DNA of 48,194 nt from Planctomycetaceae bacterium. Lineage in GTDB: Bacteria; Planctomycetota; Planctomycetia; Pirellulales; Thermoguttaceae. Shown here piece by piece: positions 25,826 through 34,619 of this stretch. The stretch covers positions 1-48,194 of the forward strand of contig SFIW01000014.1 in the NCBI GenBank assembly GCA_004556055.1. Reading direction: 5' to 3'. The translations under genes and the position numbers were made by a program. The notes under the pieces were generated by a model. The model was not told the origin of the DNA. It saw only the letters and a program-made list of their open reading frames with translations, and made no database searches. How positions within the stretch are numbered: the first letter of the stretch is position 1; every line of letters starts with the position of its first letter.

Positions 25826-28800
25826 ATGAAACGCTTCTTTGCTATCGCTCTCCTAGCGGCGACTTTGACAAACGTCGCAGGAGCTCTCTGGGCCCGAGAT
25901 TGGGGCGCCAGAGAAAATTTCGCCGTTGTCAATCCGATCGTTCGCTCGGAAAACGCAAAAGTCATAAGTCTGTCGGGAACATGGGATTTCTCAACGGAAA
26001 ACCCATTCGCCTACCAGCTCGGCGTCGGCGAAGGACTTTGGGAATTCCTAGGAGTCCCCTATCGGCCAAGAATTACCCGCACGATCGAAGTTCCCGGCAT
26101 ATGGCAGGCGCAGGGAGTCGGAGAACAGGGAAAGAGCGAACCGTGGGACGCTACGTGGGATTGCGGAGACTGGACGATTCGAAACCGCTACGTCGGCTCC
26201 GCGTTCTATTGCAAAACCGTGAAGATTCCGGAAGACTGGGCCGGTCAACGCGTTTGGCTCAAGGTCGGCGGCGTCTTATCTCAGGCGCGATTCTGGGTCA
26301 ACGGCAAACGCGCGGCGTTCGTCGAAACGCATTGCGGCGCGAGAAAATTTGACGTCACCGATCTCCTCAAAGCGGGTGAAGACGCCGAAATCACCGCCCT
26401 TGTAAGAAACGACGCCCCTGCCCGATGCGGTCTTTTCCACGCCAACGAATGCATCGGCGGTTTCTATCGCGACGTCGAACTTGAAGCGACTCCCAACGTC
26501 TACGTCGACGACGTTTGGGCGCGCGGAGACTTCGCCAACCGTTCTGCCGATATCCGCGTTTACGTTAAGGCGATCGATAATAAAGGGCTCCCTCAGCCCC
26601 TCTACGACGACGAACTCTCCCCCATGCGCCGCGAAGAACTCGCCGAGGCGCTCAAGCTCGTCCCTAAAGTCGACTACACCTCGAAGTGCACGATCAAAGG
26701 TTTCGCGTCGGTCGAAGTCCAAATCAAGAATCTCGACGGTACCGTCGTCGCGTGTCAGACACTCAAGTCCAACGCCACGACCCTCTCGCAGAACGGCCTC
26801 GCAAAGCCGTTCCGTTTCAACATTCCGATCAAAAACTGCAAGCTTTGGTCCCCTGAAACGCCGAACCTCTATCTCGCCGACGTCGTTCTGCGCGACCAAA
26901 ACGGCGCCGTCGTCCACTCCTGGACCGAACGCTTCGGAGTCCGCGAATTCAAAGTTGTCGGAAATCAGTTCTACCTCAACGGCAATCCCTATTTCCTGCG
27001 CGGCGGAGGAGATCACAACTACGACCAGATCAACGTCATGGAACTCGGAAATCACGACGTCTTCCGCGAACACATGAAGCTTTACAAGCGCGCCGGATTC
27101 AACTACATGCGCTTCCACACCCATTCGCCCCTTCCGGAATACTTCGAAATGGCGGATGAAATGGGAATCCTCCTCGCCCCGGAACTTCCCTATTATCACG
27201 ACGTTCCCTGCGAAGCCTTCGAATTCAATCCGAAGCGCGAAATGTACGAATCCTTCCGCACAAATCGCCGTTACGTTTCCTTCGCGACATATTGCTACGG
27301 AAACGAAGGATTCCTCGGCGCGCCTCTCGATCAGCAGATGTACGACTGGGTCAAAACATATGATCCCGACCGACTTGTCGTCCATCAGGACGGCGGTTTC
27401 AAAAATAACGCGGGCGTAAACTCCGACTTCTCCAACCTAACCGCGAAAAATCAGCCGACCCACCTCCCCTGGGACTCCAGCGCCAACGCCAACGCCGACT
27501 ACCCCGTTCCATTCGTCGCGCATGAGTATCTCAACCTTGCGATCAAGATGGATCCGCGTCTTGAGAGCAAATTCACCGGCGCGCGCGTTTCTCCCGTCAG
27601 CGAGAAGGCGTGGCGCGACAAACTCGCCGCCCTGGGACTCAACGAAAAATGGGGCGCTCAATGCGTCGCCGCCTCGGAAGTCCTTCAAGGAATCTACCAA
27701 AAGCGCGGTATTGAAAGCGCGCGATCCGACTTCTCCTGCGACGGATACATCTTCTGGTCGCTCGTCGACGCCTCTATTCCTCAAGGCTCATGCGTCGCCG
27801 CACAAGGCTATCTTGATTCCTTCTGGAACACGCGACCTCACGGCGTACAACCGGAGGAATTCTACCGATTTAACGGGCCCACCGCCCTTCTTCTCTCAAC
27901 GGATCTCGACGCCCCGATACTCACGCCCGGCGCGAAGGCGCAGTTCGATTTCAATATCTCCCATTACGACGCCGACGCGATCCCTGCGGGGAAACTCGTC
28001 TGGAAATTCGTGTCGCGCGACGGAAAGAAAACCCTTTTGGAAGGCGCTCTCGACTTTGACGAAATTCCCGCAGGCTACGCTGGAAACGTCGGTTCCGTCG
28101 ACGTCGAAATCCCAACCGACGTCTTGAACGCGCCAGAAGCGCTCGAACTCGTCGTGACTATCGACGGATCGCCCATCGTCAACTCGTGGAATTACTGGTT
28201 CTTCCCCGCGCGTGAAAAGAAAAACCTAGACGGCGTCCGCGTTTCCCGCGAATGGCTCGACGCGTTCCAGAACCTCTACGACGACGTTCAGCTTATCGAT
28301 CCGACCGTCGACGATCAGGGCGCCGTGTGGGTCATGTCGCCGGAAGATCCTCTTCTCGCCGACGCGCTCGTCGCGGGCAAAAAAATCTTCCTTCTCACTC
28401 ATGCCAGCCCCACGCCGAACGTCGCGCTCGGTTGGTGGTCGATCGGTACGCAAGTCGGCGCGGCGCTTGACAAAGAATCTCCCGCCTTCAAGGGCCTGCC
28501 AGTCTCCGACGTCATGGACGAACTCTGGTTTAGACTTGTTCGTCAGGGGGCGCCCGACCTAGCCGCCAAGCCCCTTGGATCCGCCTACGAACCTCTCTTC
28601 GTCGGCGAAGGTCGCGACAGCTACTACCTCTATTTAGGACAAACGCGCGTTAAGAATTCGCCCGTTCTCTTCTCCTACGCGCTCGATCTCACGCAAGACG
28701 CCCCGGAAGCGACCGCGCTTCTCGACTCCCTCGTCGACTACGTAAAGAGCGACGCGTTCGCGCCTCTGACACAAACTCAGGGCGTCGCCGCCTATCGCCG

Positions 28801-29353
28801 CGTCAATCCCCAAGGCGTCGTCTGGGGATTCCAGGAGTACGTCGAAGCGAATATGGACGACCTCGAACCGTGGTTCACCCTCTATGAAACAAACGCGCTC
28901 GACCCGACATGTCGACAGTTCGACGGCGCAAAGCTCGTCTGGAAGACCGCTCCACGCGCGCTCGACGATTCCGCCGAAAAAGTCGCCTTCCAGTTTGTCG
29001 GCGCTCTCGGATACTGGAGTCAGCCCAAGACCGACGGGTTCCTACTCTCCGTCGACGGAAAGGATTTGATCCGCTTCGATATCCCTGAGTCGCAAAGCGT
29101 CGGCGTCGGTGAAACGCTCAAGTGGACCTCCGAAGACGGTTCGGCGACCCTTGAGTTCAACGTCGGACGCGTCGAACAGCCCGGCCCGGACTTCTTCGGC
29201 GTCTTCACCCTCGTCGTCGACCGCGCGTTACTCGACCCGAACGACGCGCAAACGACCCTCGCCGTCAAGTCCCTCGGAAAAGAGAGCCGACGCTGGTTCA
29301 CCGTCAATAGCTATAAGGGGCTCCTCGAAAAGGTCGACGTTTCTAAGCTCTGA
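25826..29353 (+). CDS. secreted glycoside hydrolase family 2-type enzyme
   Basis: 1,175 residues. A signal peptide (residues 1-22) directs export. Domain order: GH2 sugar-binding jelly roll (~45-225, with WDFSTENPF, GIWQAQG, YCKTVKIPEDW, KVGGVLSQARFWVNG), an immunoglobulin-like domain (~225-375), and a TIM barrel (~380-690) opening with FYLNGNPYFLRGGGDH. The acid/base candidate is Glu494 in YCYGNEG; Glu567 in VAHEYLN is the nucleophile candidate. A long C-terminal half (~700-1175) of beta-rich type carries no domain I can name. Family members act on beta-galactosides, beta-mannosides or beta-glucuronides; which one cannot be told. The ATG at 25826 follows GAGG by seven bases. It lies downstream of malQ but with its own promoter candidate and terminator. 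Confidence 0.85.
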   Translation: MKRFFAIALLAATLTNVAGALWARDWGARENFAVVNPIVRSENAKVISLSGTWDFSTENPFAYQLGVGEGLWEFLGVPYRPRITRTIEVPGIWQAQGVGEQGKSEPWDATWDCGDWTIRNRYVGSAFYCKTVKIPEDWAGQRVWLKVGGVLSQARFWVNGKRAAFVETHCGARKFDVTDLLKAGEDAEITALVRNDAPARCGLFHANECIGGFYRDVELEATPNVYVDDVWARGDFANRSADIRVYVKAIDNKGLPQPLYDDELSPMRREELAEALKLVPKVDYTSKCTIKGFASVEVQIKNLDGTVVACQTLKSNATTLSQNGLAKPFRFNIPIKNCKLWSPETPNLYLADVVLRDQNGAVVHSWTERFGVREFKVVGNQFYLNGNPYFLRGGGDHNYDQINVMELGNHDVFREHMKLYKRAGFNYMRFHTHSPLPEYFEMADEMGILLAPELPYYHDVPCEAFEFNPKREMYESFRTNRRYVSFATYCYGNEGFLGAPLDQQMYDWVKTYDPDRLVVHQDGGFKNNAGVNSDFSNLTAKNQPTHLPWDSSANANADYPVPFVAHEYLNLAIKMDPRLESKFTGARVSPVSEKAWRDKLAALGLNEKWGAQCVAASEVLQGIYQKRGIESARSDFSCDGYIFWSLVDASIPQGSCVAAQGYLDSFWNTRPHGVQPEEFYRFNGPTALLLSTDLDAPILTPGAKAQFDFNISHYDADAIPAGKLVWKFVSRDGKKTLLEGALDFDEIPAGYAGNVGSVDVEIPTDVLNAPEALELVVTIDGSPIVNSWNYWFFPAREKKNLDGVRVSREWLDAFQNLYDDVQLIDPTVDDQGAVWVMSPEDPLLADALVAGKKIFLLTHASPTPNVALGWWSIGTQVGAALDKESPAFKGLPVSDVMDELWFRLVRQGAPDLAAKPLGSAYEPLFVGEGRDSYYLYLGQTRVKNSPVLFSYALDLTQDAPEATALLDSLVDYVKSDAFAPLTQTQGVAAYRRVNPQGVVWGFQEYVEANMDDLEPWFTLYETNALDPTCRQFDGAKLVWKTAPRALDDSAEKVAFQFVGALGYWSQPKTDGFLLSVDGKDLIRFDIPESQSVGVGETLKWTSEDGSATLEFNVGRVEQPGPDFFGVFTLVVDRALLDPNDAQTTLAVKSLGKESRRWFTVNSYKGLLEKVDVSKL

Positions 29354-29375
29354 CCCTTAACCCTTAACGCGTTCA

Positions 29376-29417
29376 GGAGTCGCGACGTTTCTTCGACGCC
29401 GCGACTCTCTTTTTTTG
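29376..29417 (+). terminator. terminator of the GH2 gene
   Basis: A perfect 8-bp stem GAGTCGCG/CGCGACTC (29377-29384 with 29400-29407) is followed by TCTTTTTTT. Confidence 0.85.
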
Positions 29418-29526
29418 AACCGGCTACTCGACGTTTCGCGTCTGGCGCGGATACTAAAGGGAATATTGAAAGAAAGGGCGACCCGCCGTTTCAAGATTAT
29501 GAAGAACACTTAAAGGATTGAACAGC

Positions 29527-30540
29527 ATGCTTGAAGAATACTTACAGAATCCGTGGCTTGCGAGCCTCGCCGTCGTTCTTGGGGGCGCCGCGTTGATCGC
29601 GGGGGGCGAAGCGCTCGTTAGGGGCGCGTCGAAAATCGCGCTGGGGTTGAAGATCTCCCCGTTGATCGTAGGGTTGACGATCGTCGCGCTTTGCACGAGC
29701 GCTCCGGAAATGGCGGTCTCGTTGTCGGCGGCGCTCGGTTCCGATCCCGCAGGCGCGGACGTCGCGCTAGGAAACGTCGTGGGAAGCAACATATGCAACG
29801 TCCTTCTAATCCTCGGAATATGCGCGCTCATCAAACCTCTGTCGACGTCGACGACCCTCGTCAAGCGGGACTTTCCTCTCGTCGCTTTATTCTCGCTCGC
29901 GACCCTTGCGGCGGTCTTCGTCGCGCGTCAGGAGGACGGAAGTTTCCGCCTTCCGCAGCTCTTCGGGTTCCTTCTCCTCGCGGCGTTCGTCGTTTATGAA
30001 ATCGTCGCGATTAGACAAGCGCGACGCGACGACACGGACGCGCAGAACATCGACGTCGCGGAAGAGAGTCAAGAGAAGAAGAACGCGAAATATTGGCTCG
30101 TCGCCTTCTGTCAGCTTGTCTTCGGGCTCGTCTTCCTCGTCGCGGGCGCGCAGGGGTTCGTCGGGGGCGCCGTCTCGATCGCGAGGGCGATCGGAGTGAG
30201 CGAGCTGGTGATCGGACTCACGCTCGTCGCGGTCGGCACGTCCCTTCCGGAGCTAACGGTCAGCGTTATCGCGACCCTCCGAGGACAGGTCGACGTCGCG
30301 ATAGGGAACGTCGTGGGGAGTAATCTCTGCAATCTGCTTCTAATCCTTGGGGGGACGCTCTCCCTCCTTCCGCAAGGGATCGCCGTGCAGAATCAAAGCG
30401 CGTTCGTCGACTTACCCGTGATGACGGCGTCGGCGATTCTCGTCGCGTGGTTCGCATTCACGGGACGGAAGGTGGAGCGCTGGGAAGGAGCGTGTTTGCT
30501 CGCGGGACAAATCGGATACGCGGTCTATCTCGTCGCGTGA
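29527..30540 (+). CDS. calcium/sodium antiporter, CaCA (YrbG) family
   Basis: 337 residues with about ten membrane segments in two homologous halves. It exchanges Ca2+ for Na+ or H+ across the inner membrane. Seen: alpha-1 repeat GGEALVRGASKIA...ALCTSAPEMAVS...GNVVGSNICNVLLILG and alpha-2 repeat GTSLPELTVS...GNVVGSNLCNLLLILG, each with the conserved acidic residue and GNxxGSN. A charged loop (DDTDAQNIDVAEESQEKKN) separates the halves. The ATG at 29527 is preceded by AAGGA about ten bases away; an in-frame TTG at 29518 is the alternative. Transcribed away from the convergent rpmB. Confidence 0.92.
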   Translation: MLEEYLQNPWLASLAVVLGGAALIAGGEALVRGASKIALGLKISPLIVGLTIVALCTSAPEMAVSLSAALGSDPAGADVALGNVVGSNICNVLLILGICALIKPLSTSTTLVKRDFPLVALFSLATLAAVFVARQEDGSFRLPQLFGFLLLAAFVVYEIVAIRQARRDDTDAQNIDVAEESQEKKNAKYWLVAFCQLVFGLVFLVAGAQGFVGGAVSIARAIGVSELVIGLTLVAVGTSLPELTVSVIATLRGQVDVAIGNVVGSNLCNLLLILGGTLSLLPQGIAVQNQSAFVDLPVMTASAILVAWFAFTGRKVERWEGACLLAGQIGYAVYLVA

Positions 30541-30607
30541 AAAAAATAAAACAGGGGTCGCGGTATTCTTTGCGGCCTCTGCTTCTTATAATGAATCGGT
30601 ATGGGCA

Positions 30608-30646
30608 TAAAAAAAGGGGAACGCTCCAGAGGAGGTTACCCTTTAA
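30608..30646 (-). terminator. terminator of rpmB
   Basis: A 10-bp stem with one mismatch (30613-30622 with 30635-30644, AAAGGGtAAC/GTTcCCCTTT on the minus strand) is followed by T7. A second, weaker GC-rich hairpin at 30554-30583 may back it up or serve the plus-strand antiporter gene. Confidence 0.75.
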
Positions 30647-30676
30647 TATTTGCCGCGTTCGTTGCCAAATGTAAAA

Positions 30677-30946
30677 TCACTTGGAGAGGGACTTGAATTC
30701 GAAGGGCTTATGAGCGATCTTGCGGACAACCGCGTCGCAGCGGAGGCATTGGGTGCAAACGCGCATCGTCTTCGTCGCGCCGTTGGGGAGCGTGACGCGA
30801 ACGTTCTGAAGGTTCGGTAGGAAGGAACGACGGGTAATGCCCGTAATCTTCGTACCAACGCCCTTCAAGTGCTTAGCGCGACCGCGCGTCTCAACTTTAT
30901 TACCAATAACTTGACCTTTACCGCAAACTTCACAAACTCGAGACAT
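30677..30946 (-). CDS. rpmB: 50S ribosomal protein bL28
   Basis: 89 residues. Component of the large ribosomal subunit. Seen: N-terminal SRVCEVCGKG and internal VCTQCLRC, a four-cysteine zinc-binding form of L28, with RRSFLPNLQNVRV between, characteristic of the family. The presence of both cysteine pairs marks it as the zinc-plus (C+) form. The ATG lies at 30944-30946, with AGGAAGAG just upstream. Confidence 0.96.
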   Translation of the reverse strand: MSRVCEVCGKGQVIGNKVETRGRAKHLKGVGTKITGITRRSFLPNLQNVRVTLPNGATKTMRVCTQCLRCDAVVRKIAHKPFEFKSLSK

Positions 30947-31409
30947 GACTCTTCCTATACTGTATTCTATTGGACGCTGTCACAGCGCCCTATACTGCGC
31001 TGACGCCAAAACCGCGTAAAAAGACGTCGTGCGAACCTTACAGGAGGGGAAGTCGCGCCGCGCTCATCATACGCCCGCGATTTCAGCCTCTTACAAGTCA
31101 ACCTCGGCAAGACTAACGCCTCGCCGCTTATATTTAAAGACGTCAAAGAAAGATTATAACCGCCTCCACATCTTCTGCAATACCGACCGAGAAAAAATTT
31201 TCAACCCCTCTACCTTCTTTTCTCGAAAAAATTCTTTTAAAATATCCTTTCGTTAAAATTCCCCTACTCCGAATAATAAAAGATACGAAAAGAAGAGTTT
31301 TGTAATTTTTGTTTAAAAAATACATTTCTCTTGTTAAAATAGTTGACGGTATTTTCCGTCCCTCCTTTGACTTAATCTAAGCCAGAAATACGCCTACTCA
31401 GGAGCATGT
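30947..31409. other. intergenic region with a dyad near rpmB and an AT-rich promoter region
   Basis: 463 bases with no convincing gene; a 75-codon ORF on the plus strand has no family-like features. Near rpmB an inverted repeat, GGACGCTGT/ACAGCGCC (30972-30989), overlaps the probable rpmB promoter and leader and could be an operator or leader hairpin. From about 31140 the sequence is very AT-rich. Confidence 0.5.
31331..31340 (+). promoter_or_regulatory. candidate -10 region of the first Gfo/Idh gene
   Basis: TTGTTAAAAT with TAAAAT at 31335-31340, 70 bases upstream of the ATG. The -35 is poor (TTTAAA at 31312-31317). The call rests on identity with the decamer before the GH2 gene at 25730-25739. 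Confidence 0.35.
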
Positions 31410-32831
31410 ATGCACAACTTGAACAGACGTTCCTTTATAAAATCCGCCGCTCTCGTCGCCGGTGGCGCCGCAGCTAGCGTCGTCCCTTCCGTCGCCGACG
31501 AATCGGCCTCCGACAGAATCCGCGTCGCTTGTATCGGCGTAGGAAATCGCGGCGCTTGGAACGCGTACGAATTCAACAATATTAGCGACGTCGTCGCCGT
31601 ATGCGACCTCGATCTCGATTACGCCATCCCCCAAGTCTTGAAATACAAAATTGGCGTCAAAGGACAAGACGGCGAAGTGAAACGTCCCGACGTCTACAAA
31701 GACTATCGCGAAATCCTCGATCGCGACGATATCGACGCCGTTTGCATTTCCACCCCCGATCACTGGCACGTCAAAATGGCCGTCGAGGCGATGCAAGCCG
31801 GGAAACACGTCTTCTGCGAAAAGCCCGTCACTCTCACGATCGAAGAGAATAAAATCATTCGCAAGGCCGTTGAGAAGTACGGAAAGGTCTTCCAGGCGGG
31901 TACAAAACAGCGCTCCATGCGCGCCCAGTTCTGCCTCGCCGCACTCATCGTTCGCGGCGGATACATCGGCGACATACAGCGCGTCGTTTGCGACCTCGGA
32001 GAATCGAGAACCTCCGGAGACTCGGACATTCCCGTCATGGAGCCCCCCGCAAATTTCGACTGGAACGAATACCTCGGGCCCGCTCCATACACCGACTTCC
32101 TCGGCGACGGCGACTTCCTCAATCAGTACCTTGACACGGGGAAATTCAACAATCCCCCTTATAATTTCCGATACGGACGTTCTCGATGCCACAACGAATT
32201 CCGATGGTGGTACGACTATTCCGGCGGAAAATTGACCGACTGGGGATCCCACCACGTCGACTGCGCGCTCTGGGCGCTCGATCTAGACAAAAAGGGAGTC
32301 GGACCCGTGCGCGTCGACGGTTCTAAGGCGGTTCACCCCGTCCCCTTCGTCGACGGATATCCCACCGTCAACAACAGATACAACACCTGCTTAGGATTCG
32401 ATATCGGCATGACCCTCTCCACAGGGCTCGAAATGCGCGTCGTAAGCGAATCGGAAGACGGCGTCGGGATTTTGTTTGAAGGCTCAAAAGGACGATTCTT
32501 CGTCAACCGTCAGCGTATCTCCGGAAAGATCATTGAAGACGGAATCGTCGACGAGTTTAACGAGGACGATTATAAAAAACTCTACAACGGACTTCCTTTC
32601 GAAGGGCACAAGAAGAATTTCCTCCGATGCATTCGCGAAGGGGGTAAGCCCGTCTCCGACGTTTGGTCTCATGTTCAGTCGATGCACGCGTGTCATCTAT
32701 GCGTCATCGCCGCGCGTCTCAATCGCGCGATAGAATGGGATCCCGTCGAAGAAACGATCGTCGGCGACGAACAAGCCGCGGCTTTCATGTCCCGAAAACA
32801 ACGCGAAGGGTTTGAAATTCCCGAAGTTTAA
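31410..32831 (+). CDS. Tat-exported Gfo/Idh/MocA-family oxidoreductase
   Basis: 473 residues. The N-terminus NRRSFIKSAALVAGGAAAS is a twin-arginine signal, so the folded, NAD(P)-loaded enzyme is exported. Seen: the Rossmann start IRVACIGVGNRGAWN, VAVCDLD, the motif VFCEKPVTLTIEE with the Lys of EKP, and DHWHVKMAVEAMQAGKH. The C-terminal half has RCHNEFRWWYDYSGGKLTDWGSHHVDCALWAL, typical of the large planctomycete sub-branch. Family members oxidise or reduce sugars and inositols; the substrate is unknown. The ATG at 31410 has AGGAG five bases upstream. It is followed by a strong terminator and then a close paralogue. Confidence 0.9.
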   Translation: MHNLNRRSFIKSAALVAGGAAASVVPSVADESASDRIRVACIGVGNRGAWNAYEFNNISDVVAVCDLDLDYAIPQVLKYKIGVKGQDGEVKRPDVYKDYREILDRDDIDAVCISTPDHWHVKMAVEAMQAGKHVFCEKPVTLTIEENKIIRKAVEKYGKVFQAGTKQRSMRAQFCLAALIVRGGYIGDIQRVVCDLGESRTSGDSDIPVMEPPANFDWNEYLGPAPYTDFLGDGDFLNQYLDTGKFNNPPYNFRYGRSRCHNEFRWWYDYSGGKLTDWGSHHVDCALWALDLDKKGVGPVRVDGSKAVHPVPFVDGYPTVNNRYNTCLGFDIGMTLSTGLEMRVVSESEDGVGILFEGSKGRFFVNRQRISGKIIEDGIVDEFNEDDYKKLYNGLPFEGHKKNFLRCIREGGKPVSDVWSHVQSMHACHLCVIAARLNRAIEWDPVEETIVGDEQAAAFMSRKQREGFEIPEV

Positions 32832-32840
32832 TAGCGCTTG

Positions 32841-32892
32841 AACGCTTTTCCGCTCCTCGATTTCTAGAGCAACGCGGAAAAGCGTTTTCTTA
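32841..32892 (+). terminator. strong terminator between the two Gfo/Idh genes
   Basis: A perfect 13-bp stem, AACGCTTTTCCGC/GCGGAAAAGCGTT (32841-32853 with 32874-32886), with inner GCTC/GAGC pairing, then TTCTT. It should limit read-through into the second paralogue, which starts 54 bases later. Confidence 0.85.
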
Positions 32893-32945
32893 TATCGGCT
32901 CTCTTACTCCCTACTTGCTTTTCAACGTTTCTCGGAGGAAATATT

Positions 32946-34379
32946 ATGGCGGCTATCGATCGTCGACACTTCTTAAAGACTTCCGCAGCCTTAGCGGCGG
33001 CGGCGACCTGCGTTTCGTCCTTCAGTCCGACAAAGCGCGTTTGGGCGCAAGCCCCCTCCGACAGACTCCGCATGGGGTGCATCGGCGTTGGAAACCGCGG
33101 AGGGTGGAACGCCTACGAGTTTAACGGGCTATGCGATATCGTCGCCCTCTGCGATCTCGATCTCGAATTCTCCATTCCCCAAACGTTGAACTACAAAATC
33201 GGCGTCAAAGGGAAAGACGGACAAGTAAAACAGCCCGATATTTACACAGACTATCGCAAAATTCTCGAACGCGACGATATCGACGTCGTCTCTATCGGAA
33301 CCCCCGATCACTGGCACGTCAAGATCGCCGTCGAAGCGATGCAGGCAGGAAAGCACGTCTTCTGCGAGAAGCCCGTCACCCTCACGATCGAAGAAAATAA
33401 GATCATCCGCAAGGCCGTCGAGAAGTACGGAAAGGTCTTCCAGGCGGGTACGATGCAGCGCTCAATGCGCGGGCTCTTCCCCCTTGCGACCCTCATCGTG
33501 CGCGGCGGTTATATCGGCGACGTGAAGAAAGTCGTTTGCGACGTCGGCGGCGACCGAACTTCCGGAGACACGGATATTCCCAAGATGGATCCGCCTAAGG
33601 GTTTCGACTGGAACACATACCTCGGGCAGGCTCCGTACACAGACTTCCTCGGCGACGGCGACTTCCTCCAGAACTGGCGCGAAAAGGGGAAATTCAGCGA
33701 CACGTTCTTCAACTGGCGCTTCGGCCGCTCGCGATGTCACAACGAATTCCGATGGTGGTATGAAACCGCAGGCGGAAAATTCACCGACTGGGGCGCACAC
33801 CATATCGACTGCGCTCTCTGGGCGCTCGGCCTTGATAAAAAAGGCGTCGGTCCCGTAAGCGTCGACGGTACGAACGCGCAGCATCCCGTACCCTTCAAGG
33901 ACGGATACCCCACCGTTCACAACCGCTACAACACGAGCCATAAATTCGATATCGGATTCCAGCTTTCAAACGGTGCGGAAATGCGCGTCGTGAGCTCTTC
34001 CCCCGACGGATTGGGAATCCTCTTCGAAGGCACGAAGGGACGTTTTTACGTCAACCGCGAAAGAATCACGGGCAAGATCGTCGAACAGGGCGTCGCGGAC
34101 GAGTTCAAAGAGGAAGATTACGTCGCTCTCTACAACGGCAAGCCGTGGGAAGGACACAAACATAACTTCATCCGCTGCATTCGCGAAGGAGGTAAGCCCG
34201 TCTCCGATATCTGGTCGCACGTCCAAGCGATGCATGCCTGCCACCTCTGCTCTATCTCTGCAAGACTCAACCGTAAAATCGAATGGGATCCCGTGAAGGA
34301 AACGATCGTCGGCGACGAACAGGCCGCGTCCTTTATGGCGCGTAAACAGCGCGAAGGATTTGAAATTCCCGCCGTCTAA
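32946..34379 (+). CDS. Tat-exported Gfo/Idh/MocA-family oxidoreductase (paralogue)
   Basis: 477 residues. Close paralogue of the gene at 31410-32831, visibly similar along the whole length with long identical runs such as GKHVFCEKPVTLTIEENKII. The twin-arginine signal is DRRHFLKTSAALAAAATCVSS and the mature part begins near DRLRMGCIGVGNRGGWN. The EKP motif, RSRCHNEFRWWYETAGGKFTDWGAHHIDCALWAL and the C-terminal ARKQREGFEIPAV are all present. The ATG at 32946 follows GGAGGAAATATT. A separate terminator precedes and follows it, so it may be transcribed on its own; no promoter was identified in the 50-base gap. Confidence 0.9.
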   Translation: MAAIDRRHFLKTSAALAAAATCVSSFSPTKRVWAQAPSDRLRMGCIGVGNRGGWNAYEFNGLCDIVALCDLDLEFSIPQTLNYKIGVKGKDGQVKQPDIYTDYRKILERDDIDVVSIGTPDHWHVKIAVEAMQAGKHVFCEKPVTLTIEENKIIRKAVEKYGKVFQAGTMQRSMRGLFPLATLIVRGGYIGDVKKVVCDVGGDRTSGDTDIPKMDPPKGFDWNTYLGQAPYTDFLGDGDFLQNWREKGKFSDTFFNWRFGRSRCHNEFRWWYETAGGKFTDWGAHHIDCALWALGLDKKGVGPVSVDGTNAQHPVPFKDGYPTVHNRYNTSHKFDIGFQLSNGAEMRVVSSSPDGLGILFEGTKGRFYVNRERITGKIVEQGVADEFKEEDYVALYNGKPWEGHKHNFIRCIREGGKPVSDIWSHVQAMHACHLCSISARLNRKIEWDPVKETIVGDEQAASFMARKQREGFEIPAV

Positions 34380-34403
34380 CGACGATTATTCGTGAAAATC
34401 ATA

Positions 34404-34441
34404 GCAAGCGCGTTTCCTCTCGGAGAGCCGCGCTTTTGTTA
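34404..34441 (+). terminator. terminator of the second Gfo/Idh gene
   Basis: Stem AAGCGCG/CGCGCTT (34406-34412 with 34429-34435) with an inner CTCTCGGAGAG hairpin, then TTGTT. Confidence 0.7.
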
Positions 34442-34513
34442 AATGGGCGAACAAACGAGGAAGAAAATTAGAGTCGACAAAAGCGCGTCTTTCGTCTTCT
34501 CTCGACTCCGGTA

Positions 34514-34542
34514 TTTTCAAAAAAGTCGTTAAACTTTATAAT
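34514..34542 (+). promoter_or_regulatory. promoter of the sppA-type gene
   Basis: TTTTCA (34514-34519), 17-base spacer, TATAAT (34537-34542, exact consensus -10). It lies 77 bases upstream of the ATG. A GGGG/CCCC hairpin near 34556-34571 is in the leader. Confidence 0.65.
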
Positions 34543-34619
34543 GTCTCTTACAGAGGGGAGTTCGATCCCCTATCTCTTCACGTTGTTTCAAGGGTCGATT
34601 CTTTCGAGGACAGAACGTT

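Noticed and set aside
31029..31256. 75-codon plus-strand ORF upstream of the first Gfo/Idh gene
   Set aside because: It runs into the AT-rich promoter region, has no family features and no strong ribosome site.
34556..34575. GGGGAGTTCGATCCCC resembling a tRNA T-arm
   Set aside because: The loop-stem geometry does not fit and no acceptor, D or anticodon arm is near; it is in the sppA leader.
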